Below, in pieces: positions 32,852 to 45,018 of a stretch of 64,000 bases of DNA; position 1 is the first letter of the stretch, and the number at the start of each line of letters is the position of its first letter. The translations under genes and the position numbers were made by a program. Under the pieces are notes generated by a model, which searched no databases, was not told the origin of the DNA, and saw only the letters and a list, made by a program, of their open reading frames with translations. Source of the stretch: Hyphodiscus hymeniophilus (Eukaryota; Ascomycota; Leotiomycetes; Helotiales; Hyphodiscaceae); NCBI GenBank assembly GCA_016508695.1, contig VNKQ01000010.1, forward strand, positions 1,612,001-1,676,000. The letters run 5' to 3'.

Positions 32852-33746
32852 GCATGTAAAAAGTAGGTGTGAATTGTGACGCATAGTCCTTGCCAGTTGA
32901 GCTAAACCACTTTTCCTTTTGTTCATTCTTTTGGTCAATTGTATGATCTTTCTGATTTTTCATGGGGATAAGTAACACCTTCTCTTTGCCCCAGCAGGCT
33001 AAGTTTTCATAAATTTGTCTTGCCGCCTTGCGCAACGAACGACTTTCTCATGTAGGAGTCTGCGTAAGTAAATTAATTAATTAATTAAAGTAAGTATCGT
33101 CAATAATTTTCTTTTTCGTGGAACGGTCTCAATCCGCTCAGGTGAATACAATCGATGAGTATTAAGTCTCTCTATGTGATTGATCCGTTTGCTTCAAGAT
33201 CGATCCTCTGTGGGATTTCCGGTAGTGGTATCAACTAGAATCTCATGGACAGAAAATGGACAATGGTCGTGTGCTCTGTGGAGAATGTAGGTAACTCTAC
33301 CAGACTATGCCCACATGGCCCCTCCGGTAAGCCTTCTGCGAATCCTTAGAAAACCGACCAAGCCGTACCACAAGGAAGCCACCGTCTTCCCACAGCAGCT
33401 ATTCCTGTCACGATCTAAGGCAATCCAAATTCCTTCGATGTCCAGCAAGCTAATTTCGTGAGACATGAAAGAAAAGTAAGCCCATTATCCTTCGACAGGG
33501 ACGGATGGCGGAAAAGGAGAAAAGAAGAGGCACCTCCTAGAAGCGATCCTTGGTGACTGTGGAATAGGGAAATTGAACGGTCACATAACAACTGTAAAAC
33601 GTTTCGTCGATCGAGAAAGTGCATCATCATTCCAGTCTAATGCTGGCATCTACTGCTTTTAATTCGTTCGCTCGTCTCGCTGGACGATGCCTATATTATA
33701 CATACCCGCCCGAAAATCGTGGTTCTCATCTCGCACCTCAAATGTC
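32852..33746. other. Convergent intergenic region, about 0.9 kb
   Basis: 3' ends of the GH16 gene and CSE1. It contains an (ATTA)n/(TTAA)n microsatellite near 33071. No gene seen. Confidence 0.5.
33071..33088. repeat. AATT tetranucleotide microsatellite
   Basis: About four and a half units of AATT, perfectly repeated, in the noncoding spacer. Confidence 0.85.
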
Positions 33747-36700
33747 TCATTGCATGTAAGAGACCAAGACTGACTTGGCCTGCGGGTCCAATCGCTGATT
33801 GACGTATCCACCAATCGCACCACCATGTCTGGTATCAGCCTCTTTCAAGTAGACACCAACCCAAGGCTTAACATCCGTGACTTCGGGCCAGTCATCTTTG
33901 GGAATCTTCTTGCACACGTTCAATTGAGTGAAGCCGACTCCGAAGCTCAGATCTTCGACGTCCGCTTCAACAATGGCGTCATCGGCCGCTATAGGCATTG
34001 GCGGATTCTCCAAGAGCTTCAGAAGCGCCTCACAGGTCTTGGCCCAACCCTTGACGTATTTGACTGCGAAGGCCTGGGAGTCGGTGAGAGTCTTGGTCAA
34101 TGACACGACGGCAAGTTTGCGATCAAGAGGTCTAGCGAACTGTTGGGTTGTAGGCAGGATTATGGTAAGATAGATGGGAGGGAAGATTGCGTCTTGTATA
34201 GCATCGGCATTTTGGATGAAGTAGTCTGCACCCATGCCATTCTGGTCACGGGATGAAACGAGGTGATAGAACTTGACGAATCGTTGCTTGAATCGTTCAG
34301 GTGGGTTAACGTTTAGACGTGTGAAGAGAATAGTTAGAATGCTGGTAAAGTATTGTTGGAGGGCGGAGCTGGTAAGGTTAGTACCTTTGCTTAAACGCCG
34401 AGTATTGGACTTACATATCGACCGAAGTAATAACGGCCTCGAGGACATCGAACGCATAAAGCTCTGTTTTTGTCTTTCCAGCCATGAGCTTTTGGAAAAT
34501 CCCCAGGATTGGCTCAAGTTGATTATTTGCCACAATATCCGAACCACTTCTGGGAATAAGGGAAGATAACAATCGTGCAAGTGCCGGAACTATAAGAAAG
34601 TTGAAGTCAGTGAATGCTCTATGGGAGTGGGCGACCAAAAATGGCTTCATAAGCTCCAGCTCAAATTACTGTCCGGGAGTACGGTACGGCGTGATATCAA
34701 GAAATTAGCCAAAACTCACCATTGCCTTTCGATTCCCAGAGTACGGGCATAAGAACGGGTGCAACCAAAGCCTTGTAATACTCGGATAACGGGCCATTTG
34801 GACGAGCCTCGAGAAGAGCTGCGAATAACTGAAATACATAAGGCATGAATTCCGAGACTTCTCCTTGCAAAATTGCAGCGAATGGGGGATAGAGCCTATG
34901 AATCTCAGGATTAGCATATGCTTCCAAGGCCGTCGAAACTTCAAACTATTGAATCATATTTAGTCTGCAGAATAGAACTCTTAGAGGCCAAGGCCGAGCA
35001 GGAGTATGGGCGAAGTCGGGCAAAAGCGTGGAGGTGCAGGTTACGAAAACACTTACTCGTTCTCGAGTTTCTCTGGTTGGGAAGGTGCGACATATCGGAT
35101 GAGAGCGCCCACAGCTTCGAAATGATAGTAGTAGAAGCGAGGGTTACTAGGGTTGGCGCTGATGATTTGGGTGATTTTGATCAGGTGTTGGAGGACGTTG
35201 TCAGATATCGAAATGACGCCGTCTTGGATCACAATCAAGACTCTCATGACACAGCGCATCAGGAACTCATTCTCCTGAATCTTTTCGGGAGCAGAATCCC
35301 TCTGAATCAGAGAAAAAAGATGTTCTAAAAGATCCTTGGAGAAAGGCGTGACATCGGTCTTTCCAAATATGTGCTGACCAGACTCATCGGTAAGGAATAA
35401 GACTCGTTCAACAGCAATGGCAGCATATGTGTATACCACGTAGTTTGAAGAAGCCAGATTCTTCACTAATGGTGGGAAAGCAGCGCGCCATTGGTCCTTA
35501 GTGAGCTGACTTCGGAAAGTATAGAGGAACTTGATAGCATCGACTTTCAAGATGGGTTCAACTCCGGTGTCAGCGACCAAATCGTTAGCGATGTTGTTTT
35601 GGAAGAATTCAACAACGTTGACCAACGGATTCGTGGTCTTAACACCTGCTCCTGCTGTGATTGTCCCCATCGCCGCGATTGAAGAGAACAAGTATACCGC
35701 GGTATCTTTTGATTTCCACTCGCTGGGGTCTGATACAAAAGCCTTCAGATAATGAGCGATGTAACGACCAACGACATCTGTCACCAACTTCTCAAACTTT
35801 TCTAGAAGTTTTCGCAGGAAATCTGTTGCTGCTCTCCGTCTCGTGTCTGCATCTGATCCTTCAAGATCTCTTCTGATGTATTCAATGGGCTCGTCCTCAA
35901 ACTGTTCAATGTCCGACTCTCTCAGACTGACGTTTGGGAGAATGACCTTCTCTACCACCTCCCCAAGGACTCCATCATTGTTGAAATTCTGAGCATGCGT
36001 ATTAATACCCGCGACTGCAGTCAAGAAATGCAACGCCTTGCTGACAAGGATATCGTACTTCATCTCAGGTCCAATCGTTGTCAGCAATTCCCAAGTACTG
36101 GTGATGAATGGTTTACACAGCTCTCCGAATGCATCCTCGTACTTCTGAATGTATAAGGTCATCACTTCGCATATTCCAGCCTTGACAAACTCGAGAGGCC
36201 CAGATTCCGAATCATCGTCAGTGTTTATAAGAGGGTTTTGGTAGGTAAGGTATTTGTGAAGGAGCGACGTGACATCGGCAAGGTTTTCCTCGAAGATCGG
36301 AGGAAGATCTTGACAGGAGAGGTCGTAAAAAAGCTTGACCAGCAGATTCATAACCTCCATATGCGCCTTCAAAGCCTCTTTATTGTTCTTGTTGGTTTCT
36401 ATCTGCCGATCGGTGTTCTGCAGATCATTCGATTAGTTTGTAACTAAGTACAACGATTAGAGGACCATACCGCAAGCAGTTGTACATATGCTGGACCAAA
36501 CTTGTTCAATACATGATTGACTTCGGTATAAAGATCGTCGGAAGCGAAGAGGGGTCGCCATCGCTTGAAGATTGAATGTGCGACTTCCAAAACACCGAGA
36601 TTGACCTTCGCATTGTCCGCCGTAAGGCGTGAGACCAGATCCTAAATCAAGTCAGCAGACTTCCTCATGAGTTGCAGAGCTCGTCCGAACTCACATCAAC

Positions 36701-37181
36701 CAAAGTATCCCAACGAGTCCAAAAGTCGGAGTCTGCGATAACACTGATGGACTCTCCCAGCTGTGACTGGAGACTGGCTGGCACGGAGATCATAAGACCT
36801 ATTAACTCCTTCTTGATTGTCATAACTTCATTCTGAGGCAGCTTGTAGTTTCCATCTTCGTCCTATGCAGATTTAATTGTTTGTTCCATTGGTTCGTTCG
36901 AGCCACTGACCACCCAGTTGAATTTGATTAAATTCTTGAAGAACAAAGCTCCAGACAATCGGGTATTTGTCGGAAGGCCTTCTGATGCAACGATGTTGAG
37001 GAGAAGAAGTGAGAAACCGGGCTTCGTCTCTTCGACTTTAAGGGCAGCCTCAGCTTGGAAGAAGTTAGCTATGTAAATAGATGCAAACAAACGCAGCTTG
37101 CGAGAACATACCTTGCTTGTGTTGTCTGGGATCCAGCGTAGCATTTAGAAGCTGTGCTACATTCTCCAGACTGGACGCCAT
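33747..37181 (-). CDS. CSE1: Exportin-2 / importin-alpha re-exporter Cse1
   Basis: Eight exons on the minus strand: 37112-37181, 36911-37053, 36695-36862, 36471-36641, 35057-36417, 34720-34895, 34415-34589 and 33747-34368. They give 961 aa, matching the roughly 960 aa of the family, with all joins in phase. The fifth intron is long (161 nt), and its acceptor is fixed by the conserved LYPPFAAIL and EFMPYVFQLFAALLEA blocks. Seen: N-terminal importin-beta-type helix pair with QAEAALKVEE and FFKNLIKFNWVDEDGNY, the central Cse1 domain (LHFLTAVAG, EYIRRDLEGSDADTRRRA) and the C-terminal CAS/CSE domain. Function: a HEAT-repeat karyopherin that, with Ran-GTP, returns importin-alpha to the cytoplasm; essential in yeasts. 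Head to head with TSC2 across about 780 bp. Confidence 0.95.
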
Positions 37182-37960
37182 ACTGAAGAAGAGGTGGTGC
37201 AAAGGTTGAAGAGAAAAAAGCTCAAACACAAGGAAGTCAATAAGGTGTTTGTTTTGCTTTGCTCGGAGCCTTGCGAACCTAAAGCTCGTACCTCCTGCGC
37301 TGGCCAGAACGGAAGGCGGTGGCAGAATGATGCCGCTGATTGCTTATCACGTGCCCAGGATTCAGTTGTCTGAGTACAGATCTTCTGACCTTCACTCAAG
37401 CTTTTCCTATTGAAGCTTTGATACGAAGGTGTACTTACATAGAGAAGCTCATGGGCTCGTAATTAGAACGAAGATATCAAAAATTTAATTCGAACCATAT
37501 TATTTCTTCTTTCTCGGATTTCTTCTTCGTCTTTTGTCGGCTTTACGGCCCTATCCGTAACAGGGATTGCCACTACGCCTGACCCATTATCTTTCAGACA
37601 TCGTTAAACCTTCGTCCGAACTACCTTTTCTCCCGTCACACACTCCTTTGATCACTCCTACATTCACCCAAGACGTCGACTTGTTTCTCTTCATTCCATA
37701 TACGCCCAGGTAGAGAGCCTCATGGAATTGAGGCATTGCCCGCAAACCTAGCTCTTCGCTTGTATCGTCCTATCCTTATCTACCTGCTCCTTCCTCCTGC
37801 CATGAGCCTTGAGCAACGATCGCTCCTGTCTATACGCATCCATGCGTGTTCTGACCTTTCTGTAAGTATAAATCTCAGTCACATCTGTGACCGAGCTTGG
37901 CGACAGCAGGCTCGGGACGAATTCCTACGTGGCAGCAGAGTCACTACGGGCATCATCAAT
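37182..37960. promoter_or_regulatory. Divergent promoter region of CSE1 and TSC2
   Basis: 779 bp between the two ATGs. The TSC2 side includes an open frame from 37802 (MSLEQRS) in frame with the chosen start, so part of this region may instead be coding or leader. Pyrimidine-rich stretches near 37500-37700 are typical of fungal transcription starts. Confidence 0.5.
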
Positions 37961-40900
37961 ATGGACGACGGAATATCAGAGACTCTGCTCTCCACCCCTC
38001 GGAGACCTTTTCGCAGTCGCACATCCACCATGCCTGAAGAACCACCAGAACCACCCAAAGAGCATCTGCTAACCAAGTTTCTACGAGTAGCACACATCGA
38101 AGTCGTTCCGACACTCACGACTCGAGAATCTATGTCTCCGTCTTCTGGGGACGTAGGCCCGAATCCCGAACCCAAAAGTACAGGTGGATTGGTGAACGTC
38201 TTCAAGAGTTTGACGGGAAGCAAATTATCCAAAGCTCCCAGTCATCAGTCCCCAGCATCGATTCCTCAGCGTCTGAACACTGTGAATACCTCGAAGAATG
38301 CGATTTATGGAGGCCCCCCGGATTATGAACACCTTTTAGAACAGTTGAGGCCTGGGAACACTCTGCCGGACAGAGTTACTGCTGCGGAGTCTCTTCGTCA
38401 TGCTGTCCAAGACTATCCACTGAGTGGGGTATGTTTTTCTTTAACGAGGCTGGGTTTGCGTCGCTAATTAAAAACCAGGTGACGAGCATATTCACGGAAG
38501 GCAAGGACCTCATAATATCAACTAACCCTCCTGAAGCTCGGAGTGCAGGCTTTGAACTTTTGACGGCTTGTGCTCAACATTCGTCTTCCACCGATCCAGA
38601 ACGCTTGGCATATTTTCGTGTGTTGACAGCAGATGCGAATCCTGAAGACTTCCATCTACAACTTGCCTCTGTCGTCGAGCTCGCCAGACATGGCAGAGAC
38701 CTCTCAGGATTCCATTACGATGCAATACCGCTGTTGACCACATGGCTACAGCAGAACTTCACTCTTACCACTATTGCCCGAAAGAATCGAGATCGGGATA
38801 GAGATCGGCGTACCAAGAGGAAACCGCCGTTGGGAGAAGAAACGAACCTGTCCTTACTATTTGCGTTCGTTGTGGATGTCATCAAGTTCAGCTTTAACGT
38901 TTCGAGCGAAGAGAATACGGCAGACCTCATTGATGTGGTCCTCCATATATGCGTTCATACCTCTGTCACTGCCGACCTCAAGGCATCTATAAATGTCATT
39001 GATGCCATAATCACGTACGGGGAGATTCCTACGAGCAAGCTTTCGGAAAGCGTCAAAGTGCTCTGCTCTATCCACTGCATGGTTGATGACGTACAGCCGG
39101 AGGCTTGGCGCTCTATCAGCAATCTCTGCAAATCTCACAACGGGCAGACCGTTGTTAGGATCCTGTTAGACATCTTGTGCAATCCACCTGCCGATGTTTC
39201 CCAAGAAAAGCTTAAAGTCCGAGAAATGCGTGGTGCATTATCGGTATTGGAAATCTTGTTTGCAAAAGATGGCCAAAATGGCTATCCTCTTGTCCCTTTC
39301 ACACTTCTAATGGAAGCCTTGTCGAGAGCGATTGTTGTGGAACACACAAAAGTTGAGACTGATATTCTCAAGCTCATCTTGTCACTTTTCAATGACGAGC
39401 ATCAGGGAGTTAAGGACAATGTCATCGAAGAGGACTGGTCTGCGATGTTTGATGTGGTTTCGCAATGCTCACAAAGGACCCTGGAAACTGCAGATGGCCG
39501 GCCGATTACCAACCAGTCTCGAAAGGCAGGTCATTTAAAAGAAGAAAATGAGCAGAACTTGGCTACCAACATAGCTCAGACGCTGTACAGCCTCATCGTT
39601 CGAATCGAAGAGTTGTTGGTGAAGTCACCCCAGGCAGACTTTATTCAAAGAGAAGATTGCATCAACTTCTTCGTCGACGTCCACCCTCATTTACCAGAAT
39701 CTTGTGCCAAACTTGTGATTGATCATTATATGAATTATCGTCGTTGTTATCCATCGGATCTAAAATGGAAAGATAATGCCAGGATGCTTTTAGGAGCTTT
39801 CTTTGCAGACCGATCCCAGCCAACACATATCCGATTGCACGCTCTCAAAGCAGTTACCGATGTCTTCGAAGTTTTCGAAATGATGGACGAGCATGAAGAT
39901 CCCGAATGTATAAACATCTTTGTTACGGCAATCCTGGACAACGTTGGAGACGAAAAGGACGTTGCGGTCTTGCAAGAGCTGGTTACTTTTGCTGTATCTG
40001 TTGCTGACTCTGCAGATGAGAACCTATTCAGTTATGTCATTGACTCAATTCGGGGGAGCATCAAAAGTGACCGACTGCAATCACCTTTTGGATCACCGCC
40101 AGGATCTCTTCACGGACTGATGGGCGCGAGCAGGCCAGGATCGACCCAGGCGCATGGACGCTTGGCCCAATCGCCATCAAACGTTGTGACAAGAGGATTT
40201 GTGCAGATATTTATGAGATCGATGCATAAATCGTCTGCCAAGTCTTTGCGCGTCTTTGAGGAGCTGCTTTGGATCGCAAAGTCTCATGATTGCGAGGCCG
40301 ATGCTCGTATTACAGCGATGAGAATGTTGTTTCGATTAAGGGCCGACTGGGCGAATAGGATCTTCTTAACTCCTTATACGGAATCTGACGGACTCGCGGC
40401 TTCTCTGTATCGAACTCAATCCTCATTGGCCAAGAAGCAAGCAGCCGACGAAGCTGCTCAACAAAATCGATCCTCTCGAAATGATGATTCGGTGGCCCGC
40501 GTTGCGCGAAGCACTTCGTTTGGCCAAGGCAATCCGGCACGGACACCGCTGCGCACTGGTAGTGGCGCGACGACAAGAAGCATTCACAAAAATCAGCCAT
40601 TATGGATTTACCCAGATCCTGACGCTCTCCCAGAGCCGGCAAGTAACAAGGCAAGCTCGCTCCTGGTATCCGTTGTGGACCTCGAAGGACACAACGGCGA
40701 AGGCGTCCGAGATGGCAATGGTGTTCCAATCACGCACACTGCGTTGAACATAAGCCAGTACCTGCAAAATATCGTCAGTTTGTTAGATAAGGGCTGTGAT
40801 TGGGAAGTCTACAGCTTTATCTTGGTCCACCTCACTTCCCAATTAACCAATCAAGCTCTATTCAAGGCTGCCCTACCGCAGATCAAGGCTCTCCGGGAAC

Positions 40901-42948
40901 TGGTATGCGAGCAGATTAAGAACAGCTCGTTTCATGAACCGCCAGTTTCGTCGGGATTGAGGAAGGCTGACGTTGCAATATGCCTATTTCAAATCTTGAC
41001 CATGGTCATCAGCTATCACAACATCTTCCAGAAGCCCGAGGAGGATGATATTGTTAACACTTTCCTACGAGGAATAGGTTCTTGGGATCGATCGTCCAAG
41101 TGCTGTATTCATGCCATCTCAATCTGTTGCCATGAGCTTCCTGCCTCGACGAGTAAAGCCCTGGTGACAATCCTGCAGAAGATGTCTCAAATCATCACTC
41201 AATCTCATGTTGCAATACACATCCTGGAATTTCTTGCTTGCCTGGCTCGACTGCCCGATTTGTACGTCAATTTTCGAGACGAGGAATATCGAATCGTGTT
41301 CATGATGTGCTTTCGGTATCTACAATACGTCAGAGACCAACCGACCAAGGACTCAGTGAATCACAATAGTGCCCCTAGGAATGCACTAGTTTCGGTCGAC
41401 TATTCTCGTGAGAATGCTGCGGCAGACCTCCCCAACGCCTCCGACGACTTACCACAATATGTGTACGCGCTAGCTTATCACGTTATCATATTCTGGTTCT
41501 TGTCGTTGAAGCTTACGGACAGAGCTGCTCAAGTCAGCTGGATTACCAAGAATCTTGTCTCGACCGATATCAACGGAAAAGAGAAGATCGACGAACAGGC
41601 GCAAGTGACGCTTGATTTCATGCAAAGGGTAGCTTACGCTGATGTTGACGAGTCCGCTGCTGATCCTACATTCACGAAGGAACGATTCGGAGAAATCATG
41701 AAGAAGAGGTGGATCGTGGGACAAAGCATCGTGACCATTGAGCAAGCGACACGAGGAGGCTGGGCTCAAATTACCAAGCGCCAACCCTCCGGAACTTCTT
41801 GCTATATCATCCGTGAGAAGTTCACTCGACCTCCACCTCATCAGAGTCAATTGACCACCGATCAAATGCGAGATGCACGGCACTCTGATGCCAATGTTGT
41901 TCTTCCAAGCCATCTCTTGCTTCAACTCAGCGCTTCCATTCCTCAACCTACGGAAGCGTTGCGTCCTCTCCCGCTTCCTGGTGATGATGCGATGAGACGG
42001 TCTATCGCGGCTTTCGATAGGAACTTTACGGTCGATGGCCACAAGGTTGGGGTTATCTACATCGGTGAGAACCAGACGCAGGAAGTTGAAATTCTCTCGA
42101 ACATCATGGGAAGTTACGACTACATAGATTTCTTGTCTGGTCTCGGCACGCTCACTAAGTTGCAAGGTGCAAAGTTCAATACTCAGGGACTGGATCGTAC
42201 CAACAACGCCGATGGCGAGTATGCGTTCTGCTGGCGTGACCGTGTCACCGAGATCGTGTTTCACGTCACGACGCAAATGCCGACGGACCTCGACCGCGAC
42301 CCTCAATGCATCGCCAAGAAGGCGCATATCGGCAACGACTTCGTCAACATCATATTCAATAATTCAGGTCTTCCATTCAGATTCGACACTTTCCCCTCCG
42401 AGTTTAACTATGTGAACATAGTTATCACTCCGGAATCTCGAGCATCGTTTGTTGCGACACGACTAAGGTCGCAGGAACACGTCGAGAATGCGTTTTACAA
42501 AGTTCAGGTCATGAGCAAGCCAGGCTTCCCGGAGATCTCACCAGCGGCAGAAACCAAGACCATCAGTTTAGCAGCTTTACCGAGCTTCATTCGTCTCCTT
42601 GCCTTGAATGCCTCGGTATTTTCACTGGTCTGGTACAATCGAGCTGGTGGAGAGCACGTCTCATCATGGCGCAATCGTCTCCGCGAGATCAACAAGCTCC
42701 GAGAACGATACGGAACCAAAGCCGTTGCATCGCCGCCAGGGACCGCGAATGGTGTACAACAAGACTCTAGGAATATTCGAGATAGTTTGAGCAGTCTCCG
42801 GCGGACCTCGGTCGCGAATTTTCTCACGAATGCCAACGAGTCAGCATCTCACCGTTCATCAGTTCTGTCCACGGCTGAGACGGAAGTGGGACCAGGTGGC
42901 AGCGAGGAGAGCGTTGTTGAGGGGCTTGACTTCTCTAGATGGGCGTAA
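37961..42948 (+). CDS. TSC2: Tuberin homologue, Rheb GTPase-activating protein
   Basis: Exons 37961-38428 and 38479-42948 give 1645 aa. The 50-nt intron joins DYPLSG to VTSIFTEG. Seen: a disordered N-terminus; a tuberin N-terminal HEAT-like domain (about residues 120-560: LLTACAQHSSSTDPERLAYF, HYDAIPLLTTWL and following); a central tuberin region (about 600-1150); and a C-terminal Rap/Ran-GAP domain (about 1320-1510) with HKVGVIYIGENQ, SYDYIDFLSGLG, DRVTEIVFHVTTQMP and AHIGNDFVNIIFNNSG. That last block carries the Asn-thumb region (HIGND) needed for GAP activity. Function: with Tsc1, switches off Rheb and so restrains TORC1 under nutrient limitation. An upstream in-frame ATG at 37802 would add 53 residues; the start chosen matches a better context. 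Confidence 0.93.
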
Positions 42949-43508
42949 TAGGACATAATCATGGGCGTTTGGATTTGGGAACGGAGGAAATACCAAAAAG
43001 TTTTTGTTTTGTTTTTCTGCCGATGTCTGGTTGGCTCATGCATATGGTAATGGAACGGAGACATGATTGGTGTATATGGTCTGTATATCACGCATAGCCT
43101 GCGATGGAATGAACCTTTGAGCGTGTTTTTATGGGTTGCATTCGTACTTGGCCCAGTCGTTGAAATAAAACCAAACACAACCAGACTTCCAGGGACATCT
43201 TGCCGTGAATTTCTTTGCTAAGCATTCAGGCATCTTGTACGCTCGCTTCAATCTTAATCTTCATAAGTCTTCTGACAGGTCTCAACGGAACAGCGGGAAG
43301 CGGCTGACTTGACATATCCGCTGGCCATTTGAAACAGATGATGATAGCAAAGACAAGAGTACAATCACGCCTTACAGCACAGGTATGAAGAACTGGCCCA
43401 ACAGCTCCAGCGTAGACAGGAGAAACTGTGAATATAGTGAATGGTAAGTGCACATATTTATGTGCAAGGCAAATGGGGACAGTTCTTAGATCGTTGCATT
43501 GTCCCAAG
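42949..43508. other. Convergent intergenic region
   Basis: 3' ends of TSC2 and the NmrA-like gene. Nothing else recognised. Confidence 0.5.
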
Positions 43509-44435
43509 TTAAGAAGCCAGCATCTCCCTCACCGTGTCCTCTATTGGTTTTGGCTTTACACCCCTCTCTTCAATCAACTTGTTGAAAGTTGGATCTTTGA
43601 TATCGCATTCACCTCGCTCCAGCGCCTCATAACTACTAACCCACCACTCCACACTCGCCCGATCCCTCCCTCTCTGAACGTAGTGTTCCACAAAGTCCTC
43701 CTTGCCGACGACCTTAGTCACAATCTCCCTTCCCTTGACCTGACTCACCACCTTCGCCAAATCCCTCAACGACCTCGTCTCCGAACTCGACAAGTAAAAC
43801 GTCTTCCCCTCCCACCTCTCCATCCCATCAGCGATCACCACCGCAGTCGCCAGTCCCAAATCCGCAATGCTCGTCCACGACACCTGCCCATCGCCCGCGA
43901 TCACAACCTCCTCCCTCTCGTCCCGCGCGAGATCCCAGTAATACCCCAGATACAGCGGCCAGGACTCGTTGTAGAGCCCCTCCCGGATAATCGTCCACTT
44001 AAAACCCAGTCCCTTCAGATACGCTTCGGTCCTTAGATGCGCCTGCATGACTCCCGCCTGGCTGTCCGCTCCGAACGCCAAGCTCGTGTAATAGACATGC
44101 TTAACCCCCGCTCTCACCGCCGCGTCAATGGCGGCGAAATGATGTCTCTCCCGCCCCTGGCCCCGTGCGGCGCCGTGGAAATCCAGCTCGATCCGCGGCG
44201 ACGAGACCAGGAACAGCTTCTCGCACCCAGCGAACGCCTTCACCATCGACTCCGGCTCGTCGTAGTTGGAGCGACGGATCGAAGCCCCTTGCTCGCGGAG
44301 GCGGGCGAATCGAGCGTCCTCGGGGTCGCTGGACGTGCAGATCACGAGGGAGCTGGGTGGGATGAGGTTCTGGGAGAGGAGGGCGGAGAGGACTGCTCCT
44401 CCGATTTTGCCGGTGCAGCCTGTGAGTGCCAGCAT
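43509..44435 (-). CDS. NmrA-like / atypical SDR NAD(P)-binding reductase
   Basis: Intronless, 308 aa. Seen: N-terminal TGCTGKIGG (residues 6-14), the GxxGxxG Rossmann loop of atypical SDRs; CTSSDPEDARFARLREQG; RRSNYDEPESMVKAFAGCEKLFLVSSP; AVRAGVKHVYYTSLAFG; and TIIREGLYNESW. This layout matches NmrA-like and quinone oxidoreductase QOR2-type proteins. Some members sense the NAD(P) redox state and regulate transcription factors, others reduce quinones; this one cannot be assigned. The locus is markedly GC-rich compared with its flanks. Confidence 0.88.
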   Translation of the reverse strand: MLALTGCTGKIGGAVLSALLSQNLIPPSSLVICTSSDPEDARFARLREQGASIRRSNYDEPESMVKAFAGCEKLFLVSSPRIELDFHGAARGQGRERHHFAAIDAAVRAGVKHVYYTSLAFGADSQAGVMQAHLRTEAYLKGLGFKWTIIREGLYNESWPLYLGYYWDLARDEREEVVIAGDGQVSWTSIADLGLATAVVIADGMERWEGKTFYLSSSETRSLRDLAKVVSQVKGREIVTKVVGKEDFVEHYVQRGRDRASVEWWVSSYEALERGECDIKDPTFNKLIEERGVKPKPIEDTVREMLAS

Positions 44436-45018
44436 GATGGGGGTCTTGGTGAGTTTGGAAATCAGAGTGGAATGTCGACTCGATGGCGAAAAAGAATGAT
44501 GAGAAAAATAATTATAGTTATCTGTAAATATAGATTAGAAATGTTGCGGTCTACGTCATTGGTGGGTTGCATCTTGGATATAACCACCCACTTCGCTTAC
44601 GGATAGTAACCCTCCTCTTTCGGTAAACTCGGCTCGAGCCCCTTTCCGAGACGAGGTTGTAACTTGTCACTTAAGATTCCATTAGAAGACTAAAGGAATT
44701 GAAAGATGGTATACTGGGGACTTCTGTATTGGTAGCCTCTTGGGTGCATTTTTTAGCAACACGGACTGCACCACATTAACAAATGACCTTGACGTGAGGA
44801 GACATCAAGGGTACAATGATTTTTGATTTATTATTTTAAGAGCAAGTGGTAGAGTGTGTATCTGCAAGGGTATTTCTCAAACGCCTACGCTGTGGAAGAA
44901 GCCATCATTACAGAGCAGGCAATGACACGTATGTAATGTCGCCATCAATTTCAAACGCCAATTTCCGCCCTGACGTGCCATCGCCATTCCTGGAAGATGC
45001 GGAGGCGGTTTCTTCCAC
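44436..45018. other. Intergenic region between NmrA-like gene start and RAD26 end
   Basis: Promoter of the NmrA-like gene and the RAD26 3' region. No gene recognised. Confidence 0.45.

Noticed and set aside
37736..37960. Longer N-terminus for TSC2 from 37802 or earlier
   Set aside because: Possible but unsupported; the downstream ATG at 37961 gives a more typical start. Left as a note.
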